64,000 nucleotides of DNA from Tolypeutes matacus (Eukaryota > Chordata > Mammalia > Cingulata > Chlamyphoridae). The notes beneath the pieces are model-generated. The model ran no database searches and was not told the DNA's origin. It saw only the letters and a list, made by a program, of their open reading frames with translations. The translations under genes were made by a program, and so were the position numbers. This document shows positions 10,970-22,749 of this stretch, one piece after another (within the stretch, counting starts at the first letter, position 1; each line of letters starts with the position of its first letter). The DNA is taken from contig JAKSZT010053769.1 of the NCBI GenBank assembly GCA_026826555.1, forward strand, positions 9,470,907 to 9,534,906, in the 5' to 3' direction.

Positions 10970-13952
10970 CTTCTCAGTTATTACCTTAAATGCCAATGGT
11001 TTAACCTCCCCTATTAAAAGGTGGGTACTGGCAAATTAGATTAAAACATGCAATCCATCTATATTTAGTCTACAAGAGACTCACTTCAGGTACAAAGACA
11101 CAAAGTTTGAAAGTAAAATAGTGGAAAAAGATATCCAATGCAAACCATAACCAAAGAGGACAGAATGGCTATATTATTAAATTATTATCAGACAGAATAG
11201 ACTTTAAGTAAAAAAAGATTATAAGAGACAAAGATGGATATTTTATATTTATAAAATTTGGTCCAGCCATAAGCTATAATTATTACAAACATATATGGAC
11301 ATATATGCACCTAACGATAGAGCCCCAAAATATATGAAGCAAAAATTTACAAAACTGAAGGAAAAAAAAAAGAGTCCTACAATAATAGCTAGAGACTTTA
11401 ATCCATCACATTCATTAATTGATAAACCATTTAAACAGAAGATCAGTAAGGAAATAGAAGACTTGAACAACAGTACTAACCAGTTAGACCTAACGGACAC
11501 TCTACCCAACAGAACATACTTTCTTCTCAAGGGTCATTTTCTAAGATGGACCATAAGTTATGCCACAAACCAAATCTTAATAAATTTAAAAATATTGAAA
11601 TCATACAAAGTATCCTCTCAGACCATGATGGAATGAAGCTAGAAATCAATAACAGAAGGAAAACTGGAAAAGTTACAACTATGTGGCAATTAAACACAGT
11701 ATTAAAAAAACAACCAAGGGGTCAAAGAAGAATCACAAGGTAAATTAGAAAATACTTAGAGATTAATTTTAAAAAAATACAACATATCAAAACTTATGAG
11801 ATGCAGTAAAGCCAGTACTCAGTGGGAAATTTCTAGCTGTAATAGCCTACATTAAAAGAGAAGGAAGATCACAAATCAATAACCTAACTTCATACCTAAA
11901 GGCACTAGAAAAAGAAGAACAAACTAAACCCAAAGATAATAGAAGGAAAGAAATAGTAAAGATTAGAGCAAAGATAAATGAAATAGAAAATAGAAAAAAC
12001 AATAGAAAGAATCAATAAAACTAAAAGTTGGTTATTTTTGACAAATTCTTAGCCAGATGATAAAGAAAAAGAGAAGGTGACACAAATACTAAAATCAGGA
12101 ACAAAAGTGGGGACATTACTGATGACTTTACAGAAATAAAAGAGGATTATAAGAGAATATTATGAACAATTACATGTCAACAAATTAGAATATCTAGATG
12201 AAATGGACAAATTCCTAGAAACATACAAATTACCTAATCTGACACAAGAAGAAATAGAAAATCTCAACAGAGCTATAACTAGTAAAGAGATTGAATCAGT
12301 AATCTAAAACATCCCAAAAAAGAAAAATCCAGGACTGGATATCATCACTGCTGAATCGTATCAAACATTTAAAGAAGAATTAACACCAATCTTTCTCAAA
12401 TTCTTTCAAAAGTGAGAAGAGGAAGGAATACTTCATAACTTATTCTATGAAGCCAGCATTTTCCAGATTCCAAAACCAGATAAAGAAAATTACAGACCAA
12501 TATCCCTTATGAATAAAGATGGAAAATTTCTCAAAAAAATATTGGGAAACTGAATCCAACAATATTATTGTATACCATGACCAAGTGAGATTTATTCCAG
12601 GGATATAAGGATGGTTGAACATAAGAAAAATCAATATAATACAGCACATTAATAGAATGAAGAAAAAAAGACACATGTTCATCTTGATTGATGGAGAAAA
12701 GGCATTTGACAAAAACCAACATCCTTTCATGATAAAACATTCAGAAAACAAGATGAGAAAATAGATGAGAACTTTTTCAATATGTCAAAGGGCATTTATG
12801 AAAAACCCACAGCAAATATATTCAGTAGTGAAAGATTTGAAGTTCTCCCCCTAAGATCAGGATCAAGACAAAGATATCTGTTGTCACTCCTGTTATTCAA
12901 CATTGTACTGGAAGTTCTAGCCAGAACAATCAGGCAAGCAAAAGAAATAAAAGGCACCTAAAGTGGAAAGGAAGAAGTAAAACTGTCCCTATTCACAGAA
13001 GACATGATCCTATTTATAGAAAATTCCAAAGAATCCACAAGAAAGCTACTTGAACTAATAAATTCAGCAAAGTTGCAGGATACAAGATAAACACTGAAAA
13101 GTCAGGTTTCTATACACCAAGTAATGAATAATCTGAAAAGGAAATCAAGAAAAGAATTTCATTCATAATAGAATCTAAAAGGTTAAAATACACAAGTATA
13201 AATTTAGCCCTGAGGAGGTGAAGGACTTGTACATGGAAAACTATAAAACACTTTTGAAAGAAATTAAAGACCTAAATAAACAGCAAGACATCCAGTGTTC
13301 ATGGATTAGAAGACTTAATATTGTTACAGTGTCAAACTGTGTACAGCAATCTATAAATTCAATGCAATCTCTATAAAAATTCCAGCAGCTTTTTCTGCAG
13401 AAATGGAAAAGCTGATCCTCAAATTCATACAGAATTGTATGAGGCCCTGAATAGCAATTGATTGTGAAAAACAACAAAGTTGGAGGACTCACACTTCCTG
13501 ATTTTAAAACTTACTACAAAGCTCCTGTAATTGAAGCAGTGTGGTATAGGCATAAAATAGACATATAGAGCAATGGAATATCACAGTAAGTCCAGAAATA
13601 AACCCACACATCTATGGCCATTGATTTTTTACAAGAGCTCCAAATGCATTCAATGGGGAAAGAATAGTTTTTTCAACAGATGGTGTTGGGACAACTAGAT
13701 ATCCACAAGCAAACGAATGAATATAGACCCCAACCTCTCACCATATGAAAAATTAACTCAAAGTAGATCAATGAAATAGATATAAGAGTTAATAGCATGA
13801 AACTCTTGTAAGAAAATATAGGGAAATATCTCCAGGATCTTTAGCAGGCAATGGAATTTTAGATTTTACATAAAAAAGACAATAAAAGGAAAAAAATAGA
13901 TAAAATGGACTCCATCAAAATGAAAAACTTTTGTGCATTACAGAACATCATT
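10970..13952 (+). pseudogene. L1 ORF2 remnant (endonuclease and reverse transcriptase)
   Basis: ORF2 starts near 10975 with 'VITLNANGL'-like coding. The endonuclease part holds 'YAPNDRAPKYM' at about 11300 and 'ARDFNPSHSLID' at about 11385, where a working enzyme has VGDFN. The reverse transcriptase lies at about 12100-13200. At the catalytic box (about 12999-13025) the reading is FTEDMILF instead of FADDMIL, and several stops interrupt the frame. The C-terminal portion continues after the nested insertion, at 17130. Confidence 0.8.
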
Positions 13953-13962
13953 AAGAAAATGA

Positions 13963-16900
13963 TGCACACCAATGTTCAGAGCAGTATTATTCACTATTGC
14001 CAAAAGTTGGAATCAAGCCAGGTGCCCATCAACAGATGAATGAACAAAATGTGGTACATACATACAATGGAATATTACTCAGCTGTAAGAAGGAATAAAG
14101 TGCTAACACACGGGATAACATGGATGAATCTTGAGGACTCTATGTTGAGTGAAGCAAGCCAGGCATTGAGGGATGAACAGTACATGACCTCACTGATATG
14201 AATTAAGCAAATTGAGCAGACTCAGAGAGCTATTGCCTAGAAGATAGGTTTACAAGAAATAGAAAGGGAGAAGAAGGTTGTGAGCCAACACCAATACGGA
14301 CATAATCTATGGTAAGGTGAAAGTGTGTAGTTGCTCATGGAAGAGATATGACAGGAGGGAAGTGATATTATTGGGTTGGGTAGTGCAGGTTTGACGGGTG
14401 GGTAGATGGGGAAGTGTGGGTGGGAAGGTCCAGGGTACTGGGGGAAGGGTTAGGAGAGGGACCAGGTGAACACTGGGGATTTGTGGGTATGTGGTAGAAA
14501 GTACAAAGTTGGGAATGCTCTTATGGAAATATGACAAGGAAGAGTTACTGGTTTAGGGTGTTGGATGGAGGGGCATTCGGGACAGGGCGCACCTGGAGCA
14601 GGAGTGTATGAGTGTATGAGTGATCATTCTGTCATAATGTGTTGTATCAGTGGGTAGAGACCCACATAATGAGTGGGAAGGAGTTGGACTCCCATCCTCA
14701 GGAGGACTGATTTATTCACAAATAGACAGGCGGGAATTGGACTCCCATCCTCAGGAGGACCGATTTGTTCACAAATAGACAGGTGGGAGACTCTCAAGAG
14801 CATGGGCGGTTCCTAATAGAGGAGGACAAACCAGTGTGTCACGACCTCAGTCTTGTTACATGTAACTATGAATCTTGTCATCCAAGAAGTGAAGCCAGGA
14901 GGTCACCGTGAGCCCCGAGAGGAAGGGGAGGGAGGAATAGAATAGATCAAACAGGGGTTTTTTAGTGGGAAGTGGAAGTGTTCTACATGATCTTACAATG
15001 ATGACACAGGACATGGTAAATATCATCAAAATTTATAAAAGTGTACAGTCTAAAATGTAAACCATAATGTAAACCATTGACCGTGTTTAGTAGCTATATT
15101 TCACTATTTGTATATCAGTTATAACAAAGGTACCATCCACATATAAAAAGGTATTAATATGGGGGGGGAGGAAAGGGGGAAGATATTTGGTATATGAGAG
15201 TCTCCTGTATTCTGTGTGTGACTTTGCTGTGACCTAAAACTTCTTTGAAAACAAAATGAAAAAATAATGAGACACTGGGGAATGAGTGGGGGAAGGTGCC
15301 ATGGTACAGACAGGACACCAGATATTGCAGTGATGAAAGGCAAAATGTCAAAAAAAATTTTTTTTTTATTTTTCATTTTTTAAAATATCACAATATTTTA
15401 ATTTTATTGTATTTTTAGTTTTTAAAAATTGCTATGTATTTTATTTCTTATATTTAAACTTATCATTATTGTTTCATTTTCCTATTAATTGTTTTTGGCT
15501 ATTGTAATGGCTTCTTGTTTGAAGAAGCTTTGGATCACAGAAGGGTTACAACAGGGGTGGGGGTGGATCGTTGGTGTGGGGTGTCAGGGATGGGGGATGC
15601 ATGGGAGGAAGTTCACCTGAGCATACATATAAGGTATATAAAAATGTTCACATGTTCATGGGGCATTGTCACAGTGGGTGGAGACTCACACAATAACTGA
15701 GAGAGTACTGAATTCCCATCCTGGAGAGCTCTGCCACATTTTCCAAGGGAGCAGCAACAGTCCCCCAAATGCAGGGGCAGTGACTAGCGAAGGAGGATGA
15801 ACCACTGATGGGCTCTTGATATTGATGACTAGGTTTATGCGACTTTGCTCTTGAAATTGAAGCTTAGCCTATTGTTATGGGGTACCTAAGGGTTGCCTCC
15901 TGAGAGCCTCCTTGTTGCTCAAATGCGACCTCTCTCTAAGCCAAACTCAGCATATGAATGCATTACCTTTTCCCAACTCTGGGACATGACTGCAGGTATG
16001 AGCCTCCCTGGCACTGAGGGATTGCTACCAAGCACCAACTAGCAATGCAACTGGAAAAAGATCTTGAATAAAAGAGGGAAAAGGTAAAGACAAATGAGTT
16101 TATATGGCTAAGAGACTTCAAAGTGAGTCGGGAGGTCATCCCAGAGGTAACACTTATGCACATCTCAACAGAATCTCATAGACTTCCAAGGTAGATACTA
16201 CCCCAAATAGGCTCTGGAGACACCCAGGTCCTATGGTCAGGGCGGATAGCTCCAGAGTTTAGTACCTTGCCAGTGGGCCCTGCTTTGGAGTTTGTGCTCC
16301 GAAGAATGACAGAGTTGGACTCAATTATGTCTTCCCTGCACATGGCTCATCTGTACCTTCTATTTAAACCTATACTTGGTGCTGGAGTTTGTAGGTGTAC
16401 ATCCAGAGACTCGAGTCTTTGGGCTGTCCACGTGCCAGCTGGGCCCGGAACCTCGGCGGAGTTGCAACACCTACTCTATAGCTTACTGGACTCACCAGGA
16501 CAACTGGCAGGGAGATGATGATGGACAACAGCCATCTCAGGGAACAGAGAGAGTCTGCAGCTGCAGGCAGGATAGTCCCATCTATCTTCCCCATGGGATA
16601 TAAGCCCCCTCTCAATTGGAGGTAGAGTGGACATCAACATCCCAGAATCCTCAGGATTGGTGAAGAGCTATAGACTAGAGTGGACTTACTAGTATTCTAC
16701 TATGAAATACTGTGATTCTAGCAATGGAAGAAATTACAACATTGATGTGGAGCAAGTGGCCACTGGAGGCTCTGGTGGCAGGCAGAAGGAAAAACAGTTG
16801 TAATACGGGGGCTTTTTCAGGACTTGGGAATCATTCTGAGTGACGTTGCAATGACAAATATAGGCCATTTTATATCATCACATAACATGCAGAACTGTGT

Positions 16901-17119
16901 GGGAGAGAGTGTAGACTACAATGTGAACTATGGTCCATGCTTAATGGCAAAGCCCCAGGATACGTTTATCAATTGCAATGAATGTACCACACTAATGAAG
17001 GATGTTTATGTGGGAGGGTGTGGGAGGTATGGGGAGTGGGGCATATGGGAATCCTTACATTTTTTTGTGTAACATTATGTAATCTAAGTGTCTTTTTAAA
17101 AATAAAAAAAAAATTTGAA
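13963..17119 (+). mobile_element. 5'-truncated xenarthran-type L1 with 2.9 kb 3' UTR
   Basis: It is inserted in the same orientation inside the older L1. The 10-base direct repeat AAGAAAATGA lies at 13953-13962 and 17120-17129. The insert opens within the last ~80 codons of ORF2 ('MEYYSAVRRNKVL' region at about 14065), which ends near 14205. A 2.9 kb 3' UTR follows to an A-rich end (AATAAAAAAA, 17101-17110). I recognise the UTR as the long form found in armadillo and sloth L1s. It includes a 'TTTTTAGTGGGAAGTGGAA' segment, a T/A-rich centre (15350-15500) and a terminal block 'GGACTTGGGAATCATTCTGA'. Most open frames inside are chance. Confidence 0.87.
14684..14789 (+). repeat. Tandem duplication, period 53, in the L1 3' UTR
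   Basis: Two adjacent copies begin TTGGACTCCCATCCTCAGGA at 14684 and 14737. They differ by a few substitutions. The duplication is confined to this stretch of the long UTR and could be specific to this copy or shared by its subfamily. Confidence 0.85.
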
Positions 17120-17129
17120 AAGAAAATGA

Positions 17130-18099
17130 AAATACAATTTACTGAATGGGAGAAAATATTTGGAAACCACATATCTGATGTGTTTAATATTCAGAATGTA
17201 TAAAGAATACCTAAAGCTCAACAACAAAAAGACAATTTAAAAATGGGCCAAAGATTTGAATAGCTATTTCTCCAAAGAAGACACACAAATGGTGACTAAG
17301 TATATGAAAAGATGCTCAACATCATTAGTCATTAGAGAAATGCAAATTAAAACTACAATGAGATACCACTTCATGCTCACTAGAATGTCTATTAAAAGAA
17401 AACAAAAACAGAAAATACAAGTGTTAGAGAGAATGTGGAAAAATAGGAACCTTAGTACATTGTTGGTGGGAATGTAAAATGGTATAGCTGCTGTAGAAAT
17501 TCTGGAAGTTCCTCAGAAAATTAAACATAGAATTTCCATCTGACTTGGCACTTCCACTCCTAGGTATATACACAAAAGAAATTGAAAGCAGGGACTCAGA
17601 CAGATATTTGTACACCAATATTCATCGCAACATTATTCACAATTGCCAAAAGATGGAAGCAACCCAAATGTCCATTAACAGATGAATGGATAGACAAAAT
17701 GTGATATATACATACAATGGAATATCATTCCGCCATAAAAAGGAATGAAGTACTATCACATGGATGAACCTTGCAGCCATCATGTTGAGAGAAATAAGAC
17801 AGACACAAAAGGAAAAATATTGTATGATTTCTCATATAAAATACTTAGAATAAGCAAATTCATAGAGACAGAAAGCAGAATAGTGGTTATGGGATTAGGG
17901 GGAAAGCAGAATGAGGAGTCATTGCTTAATGGGTATGAGATTTGGTTTGGAATAATGAAAATATTCTGGAATAAATAGGGATGAAAGTTATACATTATTG
18001 TCAATGTACTTAATGTCAAAGTATTGTTCATTTAAAAATGGTTAAAATGATTTCCATGTATATTTTACCACAATTAAAAAATTAGAAATAAAAGAATAA
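17130..18099 (+). pseudogene. Continuation of interrupted L1 ORF2 and its 3' end
   Basis: ORF2 C-terminal coding resumes with 'EWEKIFGNHISDVFNIQNV' (17150-17200) and runs through the conserved [15 protein letters not shown] segment near 17715. It ends in a short AT-rich 3' UTR with 'ATTTTACCACAATTAAAAAA'. This belongs to the older L1, not to the inserted one, whose own ORF2 tail lies at 13963-14200. Confidence 0.82.
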
Positions 18100-18114
18100 A
18101 TTAAAATGCATGAA

Positions 18115-20530
18115 TAAGTTCTAGCTCTAAATCTAATCCAAACACAGTATCTTCAAATCTACCACTTCTGAAGATGTACCTCAACATAAATGAATTGGGT
18201 GAAGAAACAGCTTGTATATGTAAAATACTAATATTTTAAGGAGTGATATATCATGCTATTTTAATGCCTTCAAGAGAATGATAAGAATTCTTTGACAAAA
18301 AAAGTGTTTCACTGTATGTAAGTAGAGCAGTTTTATTACATCTTGTGCCTTCACAAATAATGAGTTTGGTTGTCACTGGGTATTTTAAATTGCATTATAA
18401 AATAATTTGAATTCCAAATAATAAGAGGTAAAATAAGTATCCAGAAACAAAACCTAAAATAGGCAGTGATCTATCATACGATTGTAACTCTTCCATAACC
18501 ATTTAATTCTACAAAAAGGGAAAGAAATCACCACAACAAAAATACATCCTAAAACCTTTGAGATGATGCAATACTTAGGATTTGAAAGTTTTGTTGAGGT
18601 ATCATATTGACACATCATCATTACTGCCTTTTAATTGTTACAATCTTTTTCCTATGGATACTGGAATTTTAAGATATAGAATGCTTTACACTGTTTTCTC
18701 TAAGATCATTTTAAATCTGTCATAAAGGTAAGATTAACATGTAGACATGAAATATAACATTGCTGAGCTTATATCCATAGCTATTTTCCACTCCCCCAAT
18801 TTCCTTAATGAAACAATATCCAAGAATCAAGAAACAGAGTCTTTCATTTATTCAGTCACAAATATTTATGAATGCCAGCGTTGAATATTTAACAGTGTAC
18901 AGGGCAAAGTAATGGCCTTTATGTCCTCATAGCCTGGCTATTTTAGTAAGTGAGACAAGAATCGAGCTAAAAATGAAGTTTTGGCTGAGGTTCCTAGACA
19001 ATAGAAAACATGTGCCAAGTGGGAGAGAATTGCAGAAAGAGCAGGGAGGAGAAAACAAACTGATTTTGCAACTCTAAAACCACTAACAGTACTGATCCTG
19101 TCTTTGTTTAAAAGTTTGCTGTTTTGTTCATGAGATGTTTTTTTTGCATGAATTTTGCTTTTTAAAAATATTACACTAAAATATTTATCCCGATTACTGA
19201 GTGTTTTGGCACCTCACTCAGGTCACTCTTATCCCGACCCTACCTCACAAACATTTAGGGTATAAAGTAGCCCAGAAGTAGAGAGTAGGGAAATTTCTTG
19301 AGAGCTGTGAGTGTGTTGTGAACCTCTTTTGCCAAACACCTTCCCCCAAATAGGGAAAGCCCAGGTACCTGAAGGCATCTCAGTTAGACCACTAGAGAGC
19401 CCATTCGGGTTGTCCTGTGGCTAGAAGACATAGTTACCGGTGGAATGGGGGGGCGGGGGGGCAGGGGGGGCGGCACAGCTGGGGAATCCAAAGGCTGCGT
19501 GACTGGCAATTGCACTGTGGCTGCTGTCTTGAGGTAGACCTGCAATCCCAGTCCATCTGACAGACCTCCATCTGTCAACCAGATGGAGGAGGCACAGGAG
19601 AGGGGTACTGCAGGCTCATCTTGGGTGCTGTCCAGGAGGGTAGCCAGGACTGGGTGGGGTGACCCCAGCTGGAGCTATTGCTACATTCCTAGGGGCCAAG
19701 GGAGGCAAGGAACTCATATTCCTCCACGGTGACCCCCCAAGAGAGTGCACTTGCCCCTGTAAAGGGAAGTGTAGTGGAGAGATTTCCCAGGGGTGGGCAG
19801 GTTCAAGGAATGTACAAAAACTCCCTTGGGAAAAAGAGCTTGCGTTACAGAGTTGCCAAATCCGGAGCCCTAATATTGTGCCTCCATCTCAGTGCCAGAA
19901 CTTTGCTGCCCCCTCACCTCTGCTGCCATCCTTGGAGTCTCTCCTGGAGGGGTCAGGAACCTGGCAAAGCAAGGAGGGGGAGTAGGAGGAGACAGGCTCC
20001 AGGGAGGGCAGGAGATGAGAAGCAACCAGGCCCTTTCTGTGAAAGGGAATCTCTCCCACCACCAAGGCTCAAGCTGATGTCAAGCTGAAGAATGAAATTT
20101 TGATGATTCCTTGACTTGGCCTATTACAGCATTGACATTCTTTTGTGATTTGAAGGGATTGTTTTAGGATTTTTTTATTGCCTTAGAGTGACCAAAAAAT
20201 CATATCAGAGTTTTCACCTAAAGGCAAAGGAACTAGCTTCAGAGAGGGAGAGTTAACTGGCAGTGGGTGGTGAAATATTTTCAGATACTAGTAAGTCTTA
20301 TGACTACAACAACCACCATGATGACTACTACTAATAATAAAAAGTAGAGTGAGATGACAGATATTGATAGGGGGATGCTTTTTTTGGGTAAGTAATGTCA
20401 GAGAAGATTCTGGGACAGTGATGGATGGACACTAAATGAATCCCTACCAAGATTTGGGGGTGAGGGTTGCAGATAGGGGGAACATCACTGGGAAAGAGCC
20501 TAAGCTGGGAATGAGAGAGGGAAGAGCTTA
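18115..20530. other. Unique intergenic sequence
   Basis: AT-rich to about 19200, then GC-richer. No exon is supported. Frames at 19659-20088 overlap in different phases without a splice context and look like chance. A G-run cluster lies at 19447-19473. Confidence 0.45.
19447..19473 (+). repeat. G-run cluster, possible G-quadruplex
   Basis: Three runs of seven G separated by C and CA, then GG, followed by CACAG. It could fold as an intramolecular G-quadruplex on the plus strand if one run is split. Nothing ties it to a promoter. Confidence 0.5.
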
Positions 20531-20539
20531 GTGGGCAGC

Positions 20540-20800
20540 CAGGAGTGGTAGAAGAGGAATAGGGAGATGTAGCATGGGCCAGAGCCAGTAGGGCCTTGAT
20601 GGCCCCAGGGTTTGGGGTTTTATTCTAAGCCATTAGAAAGTTGGATGACACGATCTGATTGATATTTTACAAGACCCACTCTGGCTGCTGGGCTGAGAAT
20701 AGACTGCAGGGGGCAGTGGAGGCCAGCAGACCAGTTAGGAGGCGTTATAATAATGCAAGTGAGAGCTGAGGTGGCTTGGTCTAGGGTGGTTGCTGTAAAA
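20540..20800 (+). repeat. Ancient interspersed repeat, family not assigned (copy 1)
   Basis: It contains the well-known block 'ACTCTGGCTGCTGGGCTGAG' then 'ATAGACTGCAGGGGGCAGTG', 'ACCAGTTAGGAGGC' and 'TGGCTTGGTCTAGGGTGGT'. I recognise it as a widespread mammalian repeat but will not name the class. Related stretches occur at 37640-38230 and 42070-42440. Confidence 0.6.
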
Positions 20801-21049
20801 CTGCTTTGGGTATCACTACAAAGAACTGAGAACTCACCGACATTCTGCCATGTTCAATGGCTGGCCAAATTTGGGCTAGAAACCCCTGCAGAGTTTGCAG
20901 TGGCCTCCAAGTTAAATCTCCAATACATATCTCTGTATCTGCTACCTCCGGTGTCTCATCAGAAGTCTGAGGAACTAGCACATCATCATCTCACGCGACC
21001 GAATGACAGACCAGGGGCCCAGCTTCCTTTCAGCATTTGCACACGCTGC

Positions 21050-21270
21050 GCAGAGGGCGAGGAAGCTGTGGAGCCAGTCAGACCCGGGGTCGAGTCCAAA
21101 TTCTGCCACGTATGAGCAGAGTGACTCTGGACAAGTTTCTTTACCTCAGAAAGTCTCAGTTTCCCTGTGTGGAAATTAATAGTCTAAGGGCATCAAGTTT
21201 TGGGGGGAACAAATGAGACAACATATAGGCTTAACAGAGTAAGCAAGCGCTTGGTAGGGATGGGATTCAA
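21050..21270 (+). repeat. MIR SINE
   Basis: Plus-orientation MIR: 'GACCCGGGGTCGAGTCCAAA', then 'TGACTCTGGACAAGTTTCTT', 'TACCTCAGAAAGTCTCAGTT' and a diverged 3' end. Confidence 0.75.
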
Positions 21271-21404
21271 AATGCAGGCATATCAGTGGTGAAAAGGCCA
21301 CTTTCTGCCCTCCAGAGGTAAAAATTACCTGGCAAAATGATTACCTTTTGAAACAGTACAGATTCCTGGTAAATTCTCAGAAATTTAAGTTACTCTGACT
21401 GATT

Positions 21405-21570
21405 CTCCTATTCAGTGTTTCTTGAAGTACAGACTGAACCAATTGTGACACCAGAGGCATACGCTAAAAATGCAGATTCCTAGGCTCCACTCGGTTAGTT
21501 TCTAATCAGAAACTCTAGGCGTGGCACGGGGATCTACATTTAAAGCGCCTCACATGGTCGTGCTGCCTTT
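21405..21570 (+). repeat. MER5A-like hAT DNA transposon remnant
   Basis: Core pattern 'AAAAATGCAGATTCCTAGGC', 'AATCAGAAACTCTAGGCGTG' and the following 'GATCTACATTTAAAGCGCC' match MER5A organisation. Both ends are diverged. Confidence 0.65.
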
Positions 21571-21579
21571 CGAAAACCT

Positions 21580-22330
21580 TCCCCTTGCGGGCTCTAGATA
21601 GCTCAGGGAAGAGAAAGGACCCTCCACCCCCTACCCGCCCCAGGACAGGAAAATAGGCGGCGGGTCTATTAGGACCCAGTGGACGTGGAGGAGTTTGGTC
21701 AAGTTCTTATCTCCGCTTTGCATAGCGGCCTCTCAGCTTCCTCCCGGGAAGCTGGAAGAATAATTTTTTTGTAGTTGTTTTGGGGAACAGCATGTCACTC
21801 CATTTGGGGGCTGCAACTATTCACGACTGGGTTTACTGGCCCCACCCGGTCCGTCCTCCCACGCCCAGTGCTCTGGCGTGTGGCAGGCTCTCACTTACCC
21901 GACTACAGTGACACCTGCCGAGGCGGCGCGGTATGGGCGAAGCGCCGCGACCATCCTCTTGGCGGCGCGCACCCGCGCCCGCACCCGCGCGCGGCGTGGA
22001 GATGGCGCGGGGGGCCAGGCAGGCAGGCCCCTCACCTGGCTAATGACCGCCAGGGGCTGCTGCCCAAGAGGGCACCACAGAAATTGTGGAGTTGTGCCCT
22101 GCTGGCTCCGGCCTTGCCTGCGCGATCTTGCGGGCAGCTGGACTTCTTTAAGGGAATCAAAGAACCAGCGCCCTCCAGTGCTCCCCGGGAGATTCGAATT
22201 TCCTCAGAGTTCACAGAGCCCGGCTGAAAGACAAGGATGCTACCCTATAAAGCGGAAAAGCACTTCAATCCGATTGACCCAAGCAGGCATGGGGGCCGCG
22301 GGTCCTGCTACCACTCTCGTCCCATTAGTC
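21580..22330. promoter_or_regulatory. CpG-island-like GC-rich block
   Basis: This is a sharp rise in GC and CpG against an AT-rich surround, densest at about 21920-22030, where many CG dinucleotides stand close together. It is not part of any repeat I recognise. In mammals such blocks usually mark promoters. A minus-strand candidate first exon with a consensus donor lies inside. A plus-strand frame of 169 codons (21878-22387) overlaps but has no recognised domain. The CpG count is by eye. Confidence 0.6.
21899..21954 (-). other. Candidate first coding exon with consensus splice donor
   Basis: On the minus strand an ATG at 21954-21952, with A at -3 and G at +4, opens a frame MVAALRPYRAASAGVTVV. 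This stays open for 18 codons plus two bases up to 21899, where a near-perfect donor GTAAGTGAGAG begins. The segment sits in the densest part of the CpG block. I do not recognise the peptide and find no partner acceptor to the left. It could equally be a non-coding RNA exon or chance. This is inference from sequence signals only. Confidence 0.3.
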
Positions 22331-22448
22331 TGTGTCTCTGAGGCCCCTTCGGTCCACCCCAGCCTTCTCCCCAATTTTTTTTTTTAATTTTTATTTTAGG
22401 AGAGCCCAAAAACTAGGGAGAGTAGGGAATTTTCTGGGAAATTTATCG

Positions 22449-22469
22449 GGTGGGGGTGGGGGTGGGGGT
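22449..22469 (+). repeat. (GGGGGT)n simple repeat at gap edge
   Basis: Four G-rich units ending in T run straight into the assembly gap. The repeat may be longer in the real genome. Confidence 0.9.
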
Positions 22470-22479
22470 NNNNNNNNNN
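22470..22479. other. Assembly gap (10 N)
   Basis: Ten undetermined bases. Frames crossing it, such as the one on the minus strand from 22722, are unreliable. Confidence 0.99.
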
Positions 22480-22639
22480 TCTCCTTACCCTGACAGACCC
22501 CTTACCCCCTGGAGAAAACTGCCTGGTGGCACAGGACTTGATTTTGAGATCTCCCTCACTTACTGTTCCTCTGCACATTTGGGGGATTCTGAGATAGAAA
22601 TAACTTATTACCCTCACATTATACATCTCCACCTGCTCC

Positions 22640-22740
22640 CTCAATTGGCAGCTCTTTGAGAGAAGGGAACTGTGTTTTATTCCCTGTTGTACCCCAGGGT
22701 CTGTCACAAGGTAGCTGCTCAATACATATTTGTTGAAGAG
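22640..22740 (+). repeat. LINE L2 3' end
   Basis: L2 tail pattern: 'AGCTCTTTGAGAGAAGGGAA', 'TGTACCCCAGGGTCTGTCAC', then 'GCTCAATACATATTTGTTGA'. Confidence 0.75.
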
Positions 22741-22749
22741 TAATTATAA

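Larger units (their letters stand above)
9001..18099 (+). mobile_element. Near full-length dead L1, split by a younger L1
   Basis: The element begins with an L1 5' UTR start (GAGGTGGATTGTGGAAAGAT), followed by ORF1 and ORF2 remnants and a short old-type 3' end. It is interrupted at 13962 by a younger L1 and resumes at 17130. The direct repeats 8985-9000 (ATTAAAAATACACGAA) and 18100-18114 (ATTAAAATGCATGAA) differ by one indel and two transitions and form an aged target-site duplication. Without the insertion it measures about 5.9 kb, the normal L1 length, which supports the reconstruction. Many stops and frameshifts make it non-functional. Confidence 0.88.

Noticed and set aside
15515..16603. 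Possible exons in the GC-richer part of the long L1 3' UTR
   Set aside because: Frames are short and the sequence matches the xenarthran L1 UTR I recognise, so no host gene is implied.
21878..22387. 169-codon plus-strand frame through the CpG block
   Set aside because: Arginine- and alanine-rich translation of GC-rich DNA, with overlapping frames on the same strand and no domain. The minus-strand donor is the better signal.
22396..22722. Minus-strand frame crossing the N run
   Set aside because: It depends on unknown bases in an assembly gap.
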